From Bacteroidales bacterium (lineage in GTDB: Bacteria > Bacteroidota > Bacteroidia > Bacteroidales > UBA932), in the NCBI GenBank assembly GCA_021443625.1, contig JABUTP010000035.1, positions 9,880-18,800 on the forward strand: 8,921 nt of DNA, read 5' to 3'. Under the pieces are notes generated by a model. That model saw nothing but the letters and a program-made list of their open reading frames with translations. It made no database searches and was not told the origin of the DNA. Each line of letters starts with the position of its first letter. Within the stretch, counting starts at the first letter, position 1. This document shows, one piece after another, positions 1 through 6,162 of this stretch. Made by a program: the position numbers and the translations under genes.

Positions 1-776
1 CGGGACTCCTCGTAAAGTCTGGAAAGTTTCTCCAAATCTTCGTAGTGGTAGTTGGGCACAGGTACCCCCTGCGGTCCGACATACCCTCTCAGAATGGCGT
101 GGGTCAGAGGGTTGCCTTTGCTTTCCACCTCCCATCCGCGATAGATGAAGGTATGGCTGTGATGGGCGGCATAGATGGAATTCATCATCACCGCAAGGTC
201 GCCGCCCGTAGGGTTTTTCATCCCCACCGGAATGTTCAGCCCGCTCGCCGTGAGGCGGTGCATCTGGTTCTCAACACTGCGCGCTCCCACGGCCACGTAA
301 CTCAGCAAATCGGAGAGATAACGGTGGTTTTCGGGATAGAGCATTTCGTCGGCGCAACTGAAACCGGTCTGACGCAACACCTTCATGTGGAGTTTGCGGA
401 TGGAGATGAGGCCTTTGAGCATATCGGAATTCCGGTTGGGGTCGGGCTGGTGCAGCATCCCCTTGTACCCTTCGCCGGTCGTTCTGGGCTTGTTGGTATA
501 TAACCTCGGAACAATGGTTATGACATCCGCCACCTTCTCCTGCACCCTTCTGAGCCGTTCGGCATATTCGAGCACGGCGTCCTCCCTGTCGGCGGAGCAG
601 GGCCCTATTATGAGCAGCAGCTTGTCGCTTTCTCCGGTAAAGATGTCGCGCACGGCACGGTCGTTAGCCGTCTTTATGGAGGCGATATTCCCGTCAACCG
701 GATACATCTCCTTGACTTCTTTGGGAACAGGCAGCTTGCGCCTGAAATCCATGTTCATAGTTTCCATTATTGTCAT
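1..776 (-). CDS. aroF: Class I DAHP synthase (3-deoxy-7-phosphoheptulonate synthase), C-terminus cut off by window edge
   Basis: This enzyme condenses phosphoenolpyruvate and erythrose-4-phosphate into DAHP, the first shikimate-pathway step, in the cytoplasm. About 258 residues are visible, against roughly 340-350 for the family, so the last quarter, including two of the metal ligands, lies beyond position 1. Visible motifs are IIGPCS (Cys about 60, metal ligand), PRLYTNKPRTT followed by GYKG (90-106, substrate-binding arginines and lysine), GARSVENQMH (164-173) and GMKNPTGG (185-192, PEP-binding lysine). The segment that reads GHSA in E. coli AroG reads RGWEVES here (213-219), which I remember from clostridial homologues. 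No chorismate mutase domain is seen at its N-terminus. It is the last visible gene of the operon. ATG at 776 starts 1 bp after the aroA stop; in-frame ATGs at 767 and 761 are alternatives, and none has a clear ribosome binding site. The gene symbol is by analogy with clostridial naming. Confidence 0.93.
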   Translation of the reverse strand, partial: MTIMETMNMDFRRKLPVPKEVKEMYPVDGNIASIKTANDRAVRDIFTGESDKLLLIIGPCSADREDAVLEYAERLRRVQEKVADVITIVPRLYTNKPRTTGEGYKGMLHQPDPNRNSDMLKGLISIRKLHMKVLRQTGFSCADEMLYPENHRYLSDLLSYVAVGARSVENQMHRLTASGLNIPVGMKNPTGGDLAVMMNSIYAAHHSHTFIYRGWEVESKGNPLTHAILRGYVGPQGVPVPNYHYEDLEKLSRLYEES

Positions 777-777
777 A

Positions 778-2010
778 TTATTCGAGATTTGTCATTATGC
801 CCAATTTTGCCAGGTCATCATAGAACCCCGGGTAACTTTTGTCCACCGCCCCGCTTCCATCGAGAGTAGCCCCGAAGAGGGTTGCAAGGAGAGTCAGGCT
901 CATTGCTATCCGGTGGTCGTTATGGGAGTCGAACCCGACATCCGCCCCCTCCAATTTGTGGACGGCATCCGGTGACAGCGGATATATCGTGACCGAATTT
1001 TCCTCCACCCTGCTGCGCACACCGATTTTTGCAAGTTCGCTGCAGAGGTCTGCAATACGATCGCTCTCCTTTATCCTGAGACGCGCGGTGCCGAGGAACG
1101 TTGCGCCCTGCTTCACCGCCGCCAGAGCAAACAGCACCGGACCGAGGTCGATGCAGTTGCCTATGTCGATGGTCGGAGTCCCCTCCGAAATCGATTTGAA
1201 ATGCTCCCTGTATATCCTGTCGCCCTGGCACGAAAATTCATTAAGTCCCCTCACCTCAACCTTTCCTCCAAGTTCATTCAAAGAGTCAAGAAAAGCGGCG
1301 TTGGACCAGTCCTTCTCGCACACAAGACACTTAACATCATATTCTGCACCGCCTTTAACATAAATGTTACAGCCGTCCATCCGGACATCGACATTTACTT
1401 TACGCAGGACATCTAAAGTAATTTCGAGGTACGGCCGGCTTTCCAACGAAGGGGCAATCCTGATGATGCTGTCCCCTTCCAGAAGGGGAAGGGCGAACAT
1501 CAGTCCCGTGATGAACTGGCTGCTCACATTACCCTCCACGACATATTCTCCGGCAGAGAGGCACCCCTCTACCGTCAGGGAAGTTTCGGTTGCATTCCAC
1601 GAAATCCCCCTTTCCGCAAAGAGTTTTTCATAGACACCGAGCCCCCTTGACATAAGTCTGGACGTCCCCGCAAAACGGGCCTTTCCGCAGAGAGCCAATG
1701 CCACCGGGATGAAAAATCTGAGGGTGGATCCGCTTTCGCGGCAGCACAACTCCGGCATCTGGCAATCCACCGGTGCGGAAGGCTCCATCACTATGGCTCC
1801 GTCCTCATATCGGAACCGTCCTCCGAGCGCACGGATGCAGTCAAGTGTTGCCGAAACGTCGTTTGACAACTCGACGTCACGCACCGTACAACCCTCTCCG
1901 CTCCGTGACGAAAGGAATGCCGCAAGCAGGTTGCGGTGGGCATAACTCTTGGAGCAGGGGGCATCCACAACGCCCGCTGCCACAGACTTGTATATTCTGC
2001 GGCGGCTCAT
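778..2010 (-). CDS. aroA: 3-phosphoshikimate 1-carboxyvinyltransferase (EPSP synthase)
   Basis: The enzyme transfers the enolpyruvyl group of PEP to shikimate-3-phosphate, the sixth shikimate step. It has 410 residues (E. coli has 427) and is full length. Motifs in order: CSKSYAHR (Lys21, substrate and PEP binding), RESGSTLRF (91-99, the phosphate/PEP loop that reads NAGTAMR in enterobacteria), SSQF (163-166), Asp288 in IDLGP (counterpart of catalytic Asp313), KESDR (314-318, Glu315 catalytic) and NDHRIAM (364-370). The ESGSTLRF form of the PEP loop is the one I associate with clostridial proteins; Bacteroides AroA as I recall it carries a GTAMRF form. The ATG at 2010 overlaps the aroQ stop in an ATGA, so translation is probably coupled, with no Shine-Dalgarno sequence ahead of it. 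The stop is followed at once by the DAHP synthase gene. Confidence 0.97.
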   Translation of the reverse strand: MSRRRIYKSVAAGVVDAPCSKSYAHRNLLAAFLSSRSGEGCTVRDVELSNDVSATLDCIRALGGRFRYEDGAIVMEPSAPVDCQMPELCCRESGSTLRFFIPVALALCGKARFAGTSRLMSRGLGVYEKLFAERGISWNATETSLTVEGCLSAGEYVVEGNVSSQFITGLMFALPLLEGDSIIRIAPSLESRPYLEITLDVLRKVNVDVRMDGCNIYVKGGAEYDVKCLVCEKDWSNAAFLDSLNELGGKVEVRGLNEFSCQGDRIYREHFKSISEGTPTIDIGNCIDLGPVLFALAAVKQGATFLGTARLRIKESDRIADLCSELAKIGVRSRVEENSVTIYPLSPDAVHKLEGADVGFDSHNDHRIAMSLTLLATLFGATLDGSGAVDKSYPGFYDDLAKLGIMTNLE

Positions 2011-2447
2011 TCTGCGGATTGAAGATTACAGAGGATGTCAATCGCCTCAAGATACCCCCGAAGGCCGTGTCCGGTGATTGTCGCCACGCACGCCTCGCGA
2101 ACGTAACTTATCTGCCGGAACGGCTCCCGTTTGGACAAATCGCTGATATGAACCTCAACGCACGGGATGTTCACCGACTTCAAGGCGTCCAGAAGGGCCA
2201 CACTCGTGTGAGTGTATGCCCCGGGATTCATCACTATGCCGTCCGCCCGGTCGCGCCACGCCTGCTGAATCCTGTCAACCAGCGCCCCTTCGTGGTTGGA
2301 CTGGTAAATCCCGACTTCAACCCCCCTTTCCGAGGCATACCGGGATATCATGTTTTCCAAAGCGGAATAAGATTCCGAACCGTAAATCTGCGGTTCTCTG
2401 ACGCCCAGCATATTGAGGTTGGGCCCGTTTATCACAACAATTTTCAT
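2007..2447 (-). CDS. aroQ: Type II 3-dehydroquinate dehydratase
   Basis: This small dodecamer-type enzyme dehydrates 3-dehydroquinate to 3-dehydroshikimate, the third step. The product is 146 residues, the normal family length, and nearly every catalytic position is visible: NGPNLN (7-12), Arg17 and Tyr22 in the GVREPQIYG lid, the proton-relay Tyr22, NPGAYTH (74-80), the catalytic His100 in EVHISD, and Arg111. The frame stays open upstream to 2522, but the extra residues are unlike the family and MKIVVINGPNLN is the canonical start, so ATG 2447 is chosen. That ATG overlaps the aroE-aroK stop (ATGA) and is preceded by a full AGGAGG. It is not related in sequence to chorismate mutase, despite the shared 'AroQ' name. 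Confidence 0.97.
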   Translation of the reverse strand: MKIVVINGPNLNMLGVREPQIYGSESYSALENMISRYASERGVEVGIYQSNHEGALVDRIQQAWRDRADGIVMNPGAYTHTSVALLDALKSVNIPCVEVHISDLSKREPFRQISYVREACVATITGHGLRGYLEAIDILCNLQSAE

Positions 2448-3691
2448 TTTGCCCTCCTGTCTGATAAAATTTGCATTGCGGTGTCGGCGACATCGAGATT
2501 CGCATCTATCCTGACATCGCACACGCGGTTGTATATCGGATTTCGCTGCTTATATTTGGCGGACAGGGCATCTCTGCTGGAAGTCAGGGGCCTGTCCCTG
2601 GTAACCATCAGATTTTCCAGACGGCAATCGAGGAAATAGATGCGGGAGTTGGTTCTGAGACTTCTCACGTTGTCCAGATTGAGCACACTCCCCCCACCCG
2701 TTGCTATGACCGACGCCTGTTCGCGCGACATCTCTTGTATCACCTCACGCTCCACGCTGCGGAACTCCGCCTCACTGTGGCTCCTGAAATACTCCGGTAT
2801 TGACATTCCGATACGCTGCCGTATAATCTCGTCGGTATCATGGAAGGGCCGGCCGAGACTTTTGGCGACCATTCTGCCGACGGTGGTCTTTCCAGAAGAC
2901 GGCATTCCTATGAGGCACACGTTCTCCTTTTCGGATAACATTTCCCCGTAAATCGTGTGGCAAAGGTCGCCATAAACCCCGTGATCCATAAAAACGGCAT
3001 TTGCGTGGAGAGCCTGGCTCACCAGCATATAGAGTCCCCCGACTGCGGGAATGCCCATCTCAAGGGCATCCACCACGAGGCGGCTCCTCAAAGGATTGTA
3101 AATGACATCGGCCACCCCTTCCAAATTCGGAAAAAGAGAAATATCTACAGGAACGGCTTCGGTATCGGGAAACATCCCGCAAGGGGTTGTATTGACTATG
3201 ATGTGGACATCGGGACTGATCTTCTCAAGATTGTCGTAGGTCACGATATCTGCGGCATCGGATTGCCTCCGGGATGCCCTGAACACCCTTGCCGCCCCCA
3301 AATCCCTGACGAGAGCAAGCGCTGTGAGACTGGTGGCACCCGTACCGAGTATCAGCACGTTGCGCCCCTCCACGTCCATATCGGCCGAAGCGAGCAAATC
3401 CCTCATCCCCATATAATCGGTATTGTAGCCGTACAGTCTGCCGTCGCGGTTGACCACCGCATTGCACGCTCCTGCGGCCTTCACCTCCGGACTCATCCAA
3501 TCAAGATGGGGAATAACGCTCCGCTTGTAGGGTATCGTCACGTTTATGGCGGTGAATCCTTTGGCTCTGAGGAAACCATCGAGGTCGGACGGGGCTATTT
3601 CGCAATGGTCATAAGGATACTCCCCTATCCTTTCGTGGATGGTTTTGGAAAAACTGTGTCCCAGATGCTCACCTATCAGGCCGTATCTCAT
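2444..3691 (-). CDS. aroE-aroK: Bifunctional shikimate dehydrogenase / shikimate kinase fusion
   Basis: A single 415-residue chain carries two consecutive pathway enzymes (steps four and five). Residues 1 to about 250 are AroE, NADPH-dependent reduction of dehydroshikimate: GHSFSK (11-16, shikimate-binding serines), NVTIPYK (50-56, Lys56 catalytic), GACNAVV (74-80), GYNTD (88-92, Asp92 catalytic), a dinucleotide-binding loop GTGATS (116-121, usually GAGGAS), NTTPCGM (167-173), YNPLRS (198-203) and Gln226 near the end. Residues about 257-415 are AroK, ATP-dependent phosphorylation of shikimate: P-loop GMPSSGKTT (262-270), DTDE (285-288), Arg311, ATGGGS (330-335), lid RDRP (365-368) and RNPIY (383-387). 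Both active sites look intact. The domains join with almost no linker. There is a 12-bp gap after aroC, with a G-rich stretch just before the ATG, and an ATGA overlap with aroQ. Confidence 0.97.
   Translation of the reverse strand: MRYGLIGEHLGHSFSKTIHERIGEYPYDHCEIAPSDLDGFLRAKGFTAINVTIPYKRSVIPHLDWMSPEVKAAGACNAVVNRDGRLYGYNTDYMGMRDLLASADMDVEGRNVLILGTGATSLTALALVRDLGAARVFRASRRQSDAADIVTYDNLEKISPDVHIIVNTTPCGMFPDTEAVPVDISLFPNLEGVADVIYNPLRSRLVVDALEMGIPAVGGLYMLVSQALHANAVFMDHGVYGDLCHTIYGEMLSEKENVCLIGMPSSGKTTVGRMVAKSLGRPFHDTDEIIRQRIGMSIPEYFRSHSEAEFRSVEREVIQEMSREQASVIATGGGSVLNLDNVRSLRTNSRIYFLDCRLENLMVTRDRPLTSSRDALSAKYKQRNPIYNRVCDVRIDANLDVADTAMQILSDRRAK
2453..2458 (-). promoter_or_regulatory. Canonical Shine-Dalgarno for aroQ inside the aroE-aroK coding end
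   Basis: AGGAGG read on the minus strand, with a 5-nt spacer (GCAAA) to the aroQ ATG at 2447. It lies in codons for Arg-Arg near the end of AroK. It supports the choice of the 2447 start over longer in-frame alternatives. Most other genes in the window have no such site. A coding coincidence cannot be excluded. Confidence 0.55.
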
Positions 3692-3703
3692 AATCCCCCG
3701 GCT

Positions 3704-4810
3704 TCAGTTGAAGAAATTGTTGGACAAGCGCCCCCTGATGAGGTCGCAGAGCACTATCGCAGTCATACTGGTGACCACAATCGAAATGCGGCGGATAATG
3801 GCGGGGTCGTGCCTTCCCTTGATGGCGAGCATCTCCTCCTCACCAGTCTCCATATTGACCGTCTGCTGTGGTGCTGCTATTGAAGGGGTGGGTTTCACCG
3901 CGCAATTGAACACCACAGGCATTCCGTTGGACAAGCCTCCGTTGATGCCCCCGTTGTGGTTGGTTGTGGTCCTGATCCGATCGTTGCGACCCGCTGCAAA
4001 ACAATCATTGCCGCTTTTGCCGGTAACGTCGGCAAAGCCGAATCCGAGGCCGAATTCAATCCCCTTGACTCCTCCGATGGAGAGCATTGCGTTGGCAAGT
4101 TCCCCTTCTACGCTTCCGAACCAGGGGGCGCCAAGTCCAGCCGGAAGGTTTGTAACCGCCGTCTGGATAATGCCCCCGATGGAGTCGCCCTCGCGCCTTA
4201 CCTGTTCGATTTCAAGGGACATCTCCTTCTCGGCACCATCCATTATGACGGGAAAATCCTTTCCCTCCACCTCCCTTATCTGGGCAGATAGAACTTCGTC
4301 GTCAACCGTTTCAAACGGAGTGTCGCAGGCATTGCCGCATCTAAGGATATGGGTTCCGACTTCTATCCCGGCTTTGCGCAGGGCGGTAAGGCATATTGCC
4401 CCGACAGCCACTATGGGGGCCGTAATGCGCCCCGAAAAATGGCCTCCGCCACGATAGTCCTCGTATCCGTTGTGCACCAGATGGCTCACGAAATCGGCAT
4501 GGGAAGGGCGTGCCAGAAGGCGCGTCTGCTCATAATCCGCGCTGCGGCAATCACCGTTCTCGATGATTATGCAGATGGGTTCACCGGTGGTATGACCGTT
4601 GAACACCCCGCTGACAATGCGGTAATCATCCCTTTCCACCCGGGCCGTCTCCTTGCTTCCCTGAGGGCGCCGTCTCGAAAGTTGTCTTGCAATAAACGCC
4701 TCATCAACCTCCACTCCCGCGGCAAATCCATCCAGGACCGCCCCTATTGCACTTCCGTGGCTCTCTCCGAAAAGAGTCATCCGGACATTGCGACCGATAG
4801 TGTTGTTCAT
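3704..4810 (-). CDS. aroC: Chorismate synthase
   Basis: It performs the FMN-dependent anti-1,4 elimination of phosphate from EPSP to give chorismate, the last common step. The protein is 368 residues, a normal length. Conserved features are FGESHG (14-19, His18), RRRP (46-49), RPSHAD (101-106, His104), GGGHFSGRITAP (121-132), a TTTNHNGGINGG stretch (281-292), KPTPSI (306-311) and GRHDP (332-336, Asp335 region). The GGGHFSGRITA version is the clostridial-style one; Bacteroides AroC as I remember it reads GGGRSSARET. The ATG at 4810 overlaps the aroB stop in an ATGA; upstream sequence is AT-rich without a Shine-Dalgarno. FMN must come from elsewhere, as no flavin reductase is encoded nearby. 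Confidence 0.98.
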   Translation of the reverse strand: MNNTIGRNVRMTLFGESHGSAIGAVLDGFAAGVEVDEAFIARQLSRRRPQGSKETARVERDDYRIVSGVFNGHTTGEPICIIIENGDCRSADYEQTRLLARPSHADFVSHLVHNGYEDYRGGGHFSGRITAPIVAVGAICLTALRKAGIEVGTHILRCGNACDTPFETVDDEVLSAQIREVEGKDFPVIMDGAEKEMSLEIEQVRREGDSIGGIIQTAVTNLPAGLGAPWFGSVEGELANAMLSIGGVKGIEFGLGFGFADVTGKSGNDCFAAGRNDRIRTTTNHNGGINGGLSNGMPVVFNCAVKPTPSIAAPQQTVNMETGEEEMLAIKGRHDPAIIRRISIVVTSMTAIVLCDLIRGRLSNNFFN

Positions 4811-6069
4811 AAAAGAATATCGTTAATGTTAATGCTGCAGAATTCAAATTCTCCCAAAGTATCCACCCTCACCACCGTAACCTCATCTCCTGAGGCCTTC
4901 TTGTCGTGGGCGATGTACTTCAGGAGTGTTTCTTTGGGGATGGATGTTGCAATGGGGAGGGAATACTTCTCAAGCACCTTTTCTATTTCCCGCCGCACAT
5001 CCGCCCCCGAAAAATGGAGCATCCCTATGCCGACCGCCTCTCCGTGAAGCAATGTCCCACCGGATGCAGCCTCTATGGCGTGTCCCACCGTGTGGCCGAA
5101 GTTCAGTACGTGGCGCAACCCGCTCTCTTTGGGGTCTGCCTCCACCACCCGCCGCTTCAATTCGAGACACCTGCAGATTATGGCATCTATGTCACTGCGC
5201 AAATCTGCGGAAACGGCAATCTTCTCAAACAGCTGCCGGTCCATTGTGGCAGCCATCTTTATAGCTTCCGCCAGCCCGCTGTGCAGCTGCCTTTCGCAGA
5301 GGGTGTCCAGCGTATCGGGGTCAATCACCACCTTGCGTGGCTGGTGGAATGCCCCGATTATGTTCTTGACGCCGCAGAAGTCTATCGCCGTCTTGCCGCC
5401 GATGGACGAATCGAGCTGCGAAAGGAGTGTCGTGGGTATGTTGTAGAAATCGATTCCCCGCATAAAGGTCGCTGCAGCCAGCCCCGCCAGGTCACCCACG
5501 ACACCACCGCCCACCGCCACCACCTTGTCGGTGCGGGTGAACCGCTCGCGCGTCATAAGTTCCAGAAGATCCGTAAGACTCTCCAATGATTTGCTCGCCT
5601 CTCCTTGGGGAACCACCTTCAGAAAAGGTTGTTCGGCATTGTCAAGCACCATCCGGGCATATTTCTCCGGCACGCCGCTGTCGGTCACCACCAGCGTCTT
5701 GCCGCCGAGGTCCAGATGCTCCCCCACACGAGCCAGCGCCCCCCTCTCCACCACGATGTCGCAGGTGTCGCATCCGGAAACCTCCACAGCATGACAGGGC
5801 GCCTCGAAACCGTTGAGACAGGACTGGTAGCGTTTCGAAATGGCAAAGATGCCCTTCAGGAAATCAATGTAGTATTTCCTTATCTCTTCATCCTCTATGA
5901 GCCGGCTGTTTGCGGCAATTATCCGGCTTTCCCTCACCGGATCGGCTATCGTAAGACCCATCTCCCGCTTGCTCTGCGCAATTTCACGGGCGGCCAGCAT
6001 CCGTTTCTCGAAGAGGGCGGCCATTTCGTGATCCACCTCATCAATGATATTGCGCTTTTCTTCTATCAT
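4807..6069 (-). CDS. aroB: Chorismate mutase (AroQ class) fused to 3-dehydroquinate synthase
   Basis: The 420-residue product has two parts. Residues 1 to about 85 form an all-helical AroQ-class (CM_2) chorismate mutase domain. Aligned by eye to the E. coli enzyme, Arg11, Arg28, Lys39, Asp48, Arg51, Glu52 and Gln88 have counterparts Arg6, Arg23, Lys34, Asp43, Arg46, Glu47 and Gln82, so it should be catalytically competent. After a short linker, residues about 95-420 are a complete dehydroquinate synthase (NAD+, Zn2+; DAHP to dehydroquinate): GGGVVGDL (187-194), PTTLLSQLDSSIGGKT (212-227), zinc ligands Glu268 (SGLAEAIK), His326 (NFGHT) and His342 (LHGEAV), and HDKK (388-391). The ATG at 6069 is preferred; a TTG two codons upstream (6075) is possible. 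No stop or internal start separates the domains convincingly. It is the first gene of the operon. The pairing is one I do not recognise. Confidence 0.95.
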   Translation of the reverse strand: MIEEKRNIIDEVDHEMAALFEKRMLAAREIAQSKREMGLTIADPVRESRIIAANSRLIEDEEIRKYYIDFLKGIFAISKRYQSCLNGFEAPCHAVEVSGCDTCDIVVERGALARVGEHLDLGGKTLVVTDSGVPEKYARMVLDNAEQPFLKVVPQGEASKSLESLTDLLELMTRERFTRTDKVVAVGGGVVGDLAGLAAATFMRGIDFYNIPTTLLSQLDSSIGGKTAIDFCGVKNIIGAFHQPRKVVIDPDTLDTLCERQLHSGLAEAIKMAATMDRQLFEKIAVSADLRSDIDAIICRCLELKRRVVEADPKESGLRHVLNFGHTVGHAIEAASGGTLLHGEAVGIGMLHFSGADVRREIEKVLEKYSLPIATSIPKETLLKYIAHDKKASGDEVTVVRVDTLGEFEFCSININDILL

Positions 6070-6097
6070 TATCAATAGTTTTGGGCTGTTGAATTGA

Positions 6098-6105
6098 CAA
6101 ATTTA
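6098..6105 (-). promoter_or_regulatory. Candidate -7 box for the shikimate operon (TAnnTTTG type)
   Basis: TAAATTTG on the minus strand matches the Bacteroidota -7 consensus TAnnTTTG. It would place the transcription start near 6091 and give a leader of only about 22 nt before the aroB ATG, leaving no room for an attenuator or T-box. No convincing -33 TTG was found at the usual distance, so confidence is limited. It is separated by one base from an opposed -7 box on the other strand. Confidence 0.35.
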
Positions 6106-6106
6106 A

Positions 6107-6114
6107 TAACTTTG
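6107..6114 (+). promoter_or_regulatory. Candidate -7 box for the metallopeptidase gene (TAnnTTTG type)
   Basis: TAACTTTG matches the Bacteroidota -7 consensus exactly. A TTTTG at 6079-6083 could serve as the -33 element, with a spacer of 23 bases, somewhat long; TTG at 6089-6091 is nearer but gives a short spacer. Transcription would begin near 6120 with a leader of about 43 nt to the ATG at 6163. The leader has no obvious Shine-Dalgarno, which is usual in this phylum. Confidence 0.4.
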
Positions 6115-6162
6115 GCCGAAAATTGCGCCGGAAGCAACCTGACGCCTAAAAAAATCATCATT

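Noticed and set aside
45..975. Two overlapping plus-strand frames (45-503 and 385-975) at the left edge
   Set aside because: Both are antisense to the DAHP synthase gene, and the second also runs into the end of aroA. The minus-strand translation has clear family motifs; these products have none.
2448..2522. Longer N-terminus for AroQ dehydroquinase
   Set aside because: The added residues are arginine- and cysteine-rich, lie wholly within the AroK frame, and the family starts at MKIVVINGPNLN, which has its own Shine-Dalgarno.
2957..3883. Open plus-strand frame of 308 codons opposite aroE-aroK and the end of aroC
   Set aside because: It lies antisense to two enzymes whose motifs are unmistakable, crosses the boundary between them, and shows no recognisable domain. 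GC-rich codons on the other strand leave few stops in this frame.
4349..5589. Long plus-strand frames opposite aroC and aroB
   Set aside because: They are mirror frames of conserved coding sequence, low in recognisable motifs, and span the aroC-aroB junction.
6070..6097. Attenuator, T-box or leader peptide controlling the shikimate operon
   Set aside because: With the proposed promoter the leader is only about 22 nt, with no codons rich in Phe, Tyr or Trp and no stem-loop.
6094..6162. Longer N-terminus for the metallopeptidase beginning at TTG 6094
   Set aside because: It would add 23 residues before the canonical MQLDGRR start and would put the start codon upstream of the candidate -7 box.
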